Shown here: one piece after another, positions 21,205 to 24,317 of the stretch
Position numbering within the stretch: the first letter of the stretch is position 1
Layout of the letters: the number at the start of each line of letters is the position of its first letter
Origin: an uncultured Peptococcaceae bacterium
Lineage (GTDB): Bacteria > Bacillota > Peptococcia > Peptococcales > Peptococcaceae
Reading direction: 5' to 3'
Assembly (NCBI GenBank): GCA_902462325.1
Contig: CABQBF010000026.1
Location: 1-24,317, forward strand
DNA: 24,317 nucleotides
Position numbers and translations under genes: made by a program
The notes under the pieces: generated by a model
The model's input: only the letters and a program-made list of their open reading frames with translations
What the model was told of the DNA's origin: nothing
Databases searched by the model: none

Positions 21205-22073
21205 ATAGACAGAAGCAGATGGATATGCTGAAAAAAGAATATGATCAGGTAGAAGTGCCGGAGCAAGCCCTTGCCGCTGTACAGACCGGTATTCAGAAAG
21301 CCAAACAGGAAAAACGGCGCAGCGCGCAGTGGAAACACTGGGGCAGGCTGGCGGCAACAGCGGCAGTGGTAACCGTGGTAGCGCTGCCCAATCTCAGCCC
21401 CCAGGCGATGGCAGTGGCCGATGTGCCAGTTTTAAATAAGATCGTGCAGATTGTTACGTTTGACCGTTATCAGCAAAAGGACGACAGCGGCAACTATGAA
21501 GCCAACGTGCAGACGCCGGAACTGACAGCCCAGGGCGACGCGCAGCTTCAGAGCAGCGTGGGCCAAATCAATGCAGAGGTGCAGGCCTATGCACAGCAGA
21601 TGATTGCCCAGTTTCAGAAAGAAATGGAACAGCAGGGCGGCGTGTATGGCTTAGATGTGCAGTACAATGTCGTGACCGATACGGAAAACTGGTTCACACT
21701 GCAGATTACCACGCTGGAAACAATGGCCAGCGGCGCCCAGTCGGTGCAGTATTATAATCTGGATAAAACCACCGGACAATATGTGAAGCTGTCCGGGCTG
21801 TTTGCGCCAAACGCCGACTACATTGCTGCCATCAGCGACGATATCAAGGCGCAGATGAAGGCCCGCATGGCAGAGGACGAAACTCAAATCTATTTTGTGG
21901 ATACCGATATGCCAGAAGACGATTTTCAGCAAATTGCAGCCGACCAGAGCTTTTATTTCAATCAGGAAGGCAAGCTGGTTATCGCTTTCGACGAATATGA
22001 AGTAGCTCCCGGCTATATGGGCTGTCCCCAGTTTATCATTGAGGATAGCGTGGTAGCCGGGCTGCGGGAGTAG
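21201..22073 (+). CDS. rsiV: RsiV-like membrane anti-sigma factor (DUF3298)
   Basis: A 290-aa protein. A basic cytoplasmic part (1-47) binds the sigma factor, one membrane segment spans about 48-66 (WGRLAATAAVVTVVALP), and an AMA sequence at 69-71 could be a signal-peptidase site. The external part carries the DUF3298 domain, ending in the typical IAFDEYEVAPGYMGCPQF. In B. subtilis, RsiV binds lysozyme through this domain and is then cut by signal peptidase, freeing SigV; the same is inferred here. ATG 21201 overlaps the sigma stop by 4 nt; a TTG 6 nt upstream is less likely. The long Gln-rich helix at about 110-145 (QGDAQLQSSVGQINAEVQAY) is as in relatives. Confidence 0.85.
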   Translation: MNRQKQMDMLKKEYDQVEVPEQALAAVQTGIQKAKQEKRRSAQWKHWGRLAATAAVVTVVALPNLSPQAMAVADVPVLNKIVQIVTFDRYQQKDDSGNYEANVQTPELTAQGDAQLQSSVGQINAEVQAYAQQMIAQFQKEMEQQGGVYGLDVQYNVVTDTENWFTLQITTLETMASGAQSVQYYNLDKTTGQYVKLSGLFAPNADYIAAISDDIKAQMKARMAEDETQIYFVDTDMPEDDFQQIAADQSFYFNQEGKLVIAFDEYEVAPGYMGCPQFIIEDSVVAGLRE

Positions 22074-22134
22074 TTATGAGCCTAACTGCAGGATAGAGAG
22101 AAATAGAATCCATATCATATTATACGTAAATGTC

Positions 22135-22168
22135 AAAAGCCGAAGGTCTGCACACCTTCGGCTTTTTT
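22135..22168 (+). terminator. Rho-independent terminator of sigV-rsiV
   Basis: AAAAGCCGAAGGT (22135-22147) pairs perfectly with ACCTTCGGCTTTT (22154-22166), followed by T6 (22163-22168). It may also act on the converging minus-strand gene. Confidence 0.93.
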
Positions 22169-22275
22169 CGGGGGACATCTATACGATAAAATTTGATGGA
22201 ACATACAAAATAATAGGATATAGGAACGGCTCTGATACAGAACAATGAGTTTTTGATGGTAAAGTTACAAGCGCC

Positions 22276-23070
22276 TTATGCCTGAAAGGTGCGGTCAAAC
22301 CGTTGACTGAGCGGTTCTCCGGTAAAAAAGCTGCTGTAGTATTCCACCATCACCTGTCGGGCTTCGGTAAGGGAAAACTGATAGAGCTCCATTAATTTTT
22401 GGTTGCTTTCCCGGCATAAGGGATTGGGCACTGGATTGACAATTAAACCGCCCAAAAGCTGTTCTGTATGGGTGAGCCGCAGAATGCGGCGGATGGTGTA
22501 TCGTTTGGAGGGCGTAGGGCTCACCAGTAAACGATGATAAAATTTCATGGAACGCAGGCCATAATAGATTTGTTCCGGCGTTAGGGGCACAAAAATCTGC
22601 GCGATAATGCGGGACAATTCCTTATCCACCGGCAAATGGTCGGTGGCGTTGGTGTTTAACGGGTCGATATGCTGTTGCACCATTAGCATGCGGTCAAATT
22701 CGGTTTCCATTTCCACATGGGAAACCTTACCGTCTTTGATTTTGGGATAAATGTAGCCGTGGCAGTTGCTGTCCAAAATAAAGTGACAGAGAAAGCCTAA
22801 GGTGTAGGCCAAAAGCCGAGGGTCCTGCTGGTGCAGGCTGACAGTATCCCGCGCCTGTTCAAAAAAATAACGGGCCGGAAATTTGTGCATCTGAAAGCCT
22901 ACGCGGGAAACCGAATGGGGCAGGAACGGACGGTAATAAAAAATAATGTCCGGGCCATGCTGGCCAATCTGATATAATTTTAAATTAGGCTGGATAATTT
23001 GCTGCAAATAATCGGGCAGTGTGGGCAATAGCTGCTGTCCAAATAGATAATGGGCAAAATTCGATGGCAT
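22276..23070 (-). CDS. Zinc-dependent phospholipase C-like protein
   Basis: A 264-aa protein of the Zn_dep_PLPC family (PF00882). The histidines and acids that bind the metal cluster appear in family order: AHYLFG at the start, IGQHGPDIIFYY (His and Asp), the FHLC-like block LGFLCHFILDSNCHGYIYP, and HVEMETEFDRML (His, Glu, Asp). No signal peptide is visible, so it is probably cytoplasmic, unlike secreted clostridial alpha toxin; such intracellular relatives are common in Bacillota and lack a proven substrate. GGAGGAATGGTCA precedes ATG 23070; an upstream in-frame ATG overlaps that site. It is monocistronic. Confidence 0.85.
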   Translation of the reverse strand: MPSNFAHYLFGQQLLPTLPDYLQQIIQPNLKLYQIGQHGPDIIFYYRPFLPHSVSRVGFQMHKFPARYFFEQARDTVSLHQQDPRLLAYTLGFLCHFILDSNCHGYIYPKIKDGKVSHVEMETEFDRMLMVQQHIDPLNTNATDHLPVDKELSRIIAQIFVPLTPEQIYYGLRSMKFYHRLLVSPTPSKRYTIRRILRLTHTEQLLGGLIVNPVPNPLCRESNQKLMELYQFSLTEARQVMVEYYSSFFTGEPLSQRFDRTFQA

Positions 23071-23118
23071 TGACCATTCCTCCAATCCATGCATTTACTA
23101 TAATACTTTTTTGTAATA

Positions 23119-23147
23119 ATACTATGATGTTTATGTAAAGGTTTCAA
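23119..23147 (-). promoter_or_regulatory. Promoter of the phospholipase C-like gene
   Basis: On the minus strand: TTGAAA (23142-23147), a 17-nt spacer, and TAGTAT (23119-23124), 48 bp before the start codon. Confidence 0.5.
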
Positions 23148-23190
23148 AAAATATTTTAACCAGCTCCCAGTATTTTTACAATGACAATTC

Positions 23191-23219
23191 TAGCAAAATA
23201 ACAAGGGCTATGGTATAAT
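23191..23219 (+). promoter_or_regulatory. Extended -10 promoter of tatA
   Basis: TATAAT (23214-23219) is preceded by TGG, forming an extended -10. The -35 (TAGCAA, 23191-23196, 17-nt spacing) is weak, as expected for that promoter class. It lies 85 bp before tatA. Confidence 0.5.
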
Positions 23220-23304
23220 AAAGACTGTTCGTATGATATGCAGCAGTTTCATAGCTGTTGCTTCAAGAAGAAAAGAGATATTTTCAAAAATGGAGGTTTT
23301 CAAC

Positions 23305-23592
23305 ATGTTTAATATTGGGCCAACCGAATTAATTTTGGTCTTGGGCGTCGCGTTGATTGTTTTTGGTCCCGGCAAGCTGCCCGAATTGGGCCAGGCTTTG
23401 GGCAAAACAATCCGTGAATTTAAAGGTGCAGTCAACAATATTGATGCAGATATTAAAAAAGATTTGGGCGACATCAAAACAGAGGTACAGGAAGTGAAAG
23501 AAGCTGTTGATGTGCGCTCTGCTGTGCAGGATATTCAGGACGATATCAAAAATGCCGTAAAAATCGACTTGGACAAGACGGAAGAAAAATAA
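23305..23592 (+). CDS. tatA: Twin-arginine translocase subunit TatA
   Basis: A 95-aa protein. A single membrane helix (about 5-20, GPTELILVLGVALIVFG) is followed by the hallmark FGPGKLPELGQALG hinge and an amphipathic helix (KTIREFKGAV). The charged tail (40-95) has heptad-like repeats of Asp, Lys and Val. TatA oligomers form the pore through which TatC passes folded twin-arginine substrates. TGGAGG lies 9 nt before ATG 23305. tatC follows on the same strand after 128 bp. Confidence 0.95.
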   Translation: MFNIGPTELILVLGVALIVFGPGKLPELGQALGKTIREFKGAVNNIDADIKKDLGDIKTEVQEVKEAVDVRSAVQDIQDDIKNAVKIDLDKTEEK

Positions 23593-23720
23593 ACTTATTC
23601 AGGGCGCATTGTGGCGGGAACGGTGAGGAACCGTAAAAAACAGAACTTTACAGATTCGGTTACAATCAAAATTTAGGCAGCGCTCGCAGGCAGGGTTGCA
23701 GACAGAAGTTGGTGAACTTA

Positions 23721-24317
23721 ATGAGTGAAAAAGATGAAAAATATGCGCCGATGCTGGAGCATCTGGATGAGTTGCGCACAAGGCTGATTCGCTGTGTGTT
23801 GGCGTTGCTGCTGGGTATGGTAATTTGTTTAGCGTTGTTTCAGCAGCAACTGGCAGATATTATTATGGGGCCGTTTATGGCATTGGACCAGAGCCTGGTA
23901 TATACGGGGCCGGCAGAGGGTTTTTTATTTAATTTAAAAATTGCGTTGTTAGGTGGCTGTGTGCTGGCCAGTCCAGTGATTATCTGGCAGATTATGCGCT
24001 TTATTTTACCGGCGCTGTACAGCAACGAGAAAAAAATATTTTTCATCATGATGTTTTTTGGGATTGTGTTGTTCGTAGGTGGGATTTGTTTTGGTTATTT
24101 TCTGGTGCTGCAGCCGGTTATGGAAACCTTGATCCGTCTGGCTGGTACGGAACTGATCCCAATGATTACGGCTGGTTCTTATATGTCTTTCGTGCTGGGG
24201 TTCTTAATTCCCTTTGGGCTGGTGTTTGAAATCCCCATGATTGTTTATTTTCTGACCATGGTGGGGATTATCAATCCGACAATGCTGACCAAAAACCGCA
24301 AATATGTATTACTGGTG
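23721..24317 (+). CDS. tatC: Twin-arginine translocase subunit TatC (cut by window end)
   Basis: The first 199 residues of TatC, open to the window edge. The N-terminal EHLDELRTRLIR binds the signal peptide, then membrane helices follow with GPAEGFLFNLKIALLGG, QIMRFILPALYSNEKK and the conserved Glu in LVFEIPMIVYFLTMVG. The frame continues past 24317; a full TatC is about 240 residues, so roughly 40-50 are missing. The start at 23721 has only a weak ribosome site (GGTG 6 nt before); GTG 23712 is an in-frame alternative. It forms the Tat translocase with the TatA encoded upstream. Confidence 0.93.
   Translation, partial: MSEKDEKYAPMLEHLDELRTRLIRCVLALLLGMVICLALFQQQLADIIMGPFMALDQSLVYTGPAEGFLFNLKIALLGGCVLASPVIIWQIMRFILPALYSNEKKIFFIMMFFGIVLFVGGICFGYFLVLQPVMETLIRLAGTELIPMITAGSYMSFVLGFLIPFGLVFEIPMIVYFLTMVGIINPTMLTKNRKYVLLV

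Noticed and set aside
22276..23070. Secreted alpha-toxin-like phospholipase C
   Set aside because: The zinc-binding motifs fit the family, but there is no signal peptide and no C-terminal membrane-binding PLAT domain, so a toxin role is not supported.

Overview
The window is 24.3 kb of a bacterial chromosome from a Bacillota lineage with good Shine-Dalgarno sequences, TTGACA/TATAAT-type promoters and many hairpin-plus-U terminators. A CodY regulator, a SigV/RsiV-type pair, a Tat system, a YeiH-family transporter and a 7-alpha-hydroxysteroid-dehydrogenase-like enzyme together suggest an anaerobic gut member of the Negativicutes (Acidaminococcaceae-like). That placement is an inference; no marker gene here settles it. 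There are no insertion sequences, prophage genes or CRISPR arrays.

Left part (1-4.4 kb): tRNA-Tyr with a strong terminator, a gene-poor stretch with a possibly decayed reading frame, a minus-strand short-chain dehydrogenase closely resembling bile-acid 7-alpha-HSDH, a plus-strand SH3/NlpC-P60 peptidase, and an ABC-F ATPase. Next (4.4-8.3 kb) comes a minus-strand operon of a YeiH-family transporter followed by a small membrane protein, then an AT-rich 0.8-kb spacer with tandem repeats and a palindrome, then a class I aminotransferase with its own consensus promoter and terminator.

Middle part (8.4-14.6 kb): an unrecognised lipoprotein, a DusB-type tRNA-dihydrouridine synthase, a short divergent CodY, a minus-strand pair of DNA-repair-associated proteins (radical SAM plus its DUF4130/TIGR03915 partner), and a divergent ComF-like phosphoribosyltransferase. 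The spacer after comF carries two abutting perfect DnaA boxes plus an opposed third one, although no dnaA or dnaN gene is in the window.

Right part (14.6-24.3 kb): a polar amino-acid ABC importer (binding lipoprotein, terminator, new promoter, permease, ATPase). Then comes the most interesting locus, a putative ferrosome (fez) operon: an 84-aa DUF6110-like membrane protein translationally coupled to a P1B-6-like ATPase with SCAIKLSTP in place of the CPC metal motif, followed by an overlapping 26-codon membrane miniprotein. A consensus promoter with an 11-bp inverted repeat at its start site precedes the operon. It is followed by a SigV-like ECF sigma factor and RsiV-like anti-sigma factor behind an ECF-type promoter, a zinc-dependent phospholipase C-like protein on the minus strand, and tatA-tatC, the latter cut by the window end.
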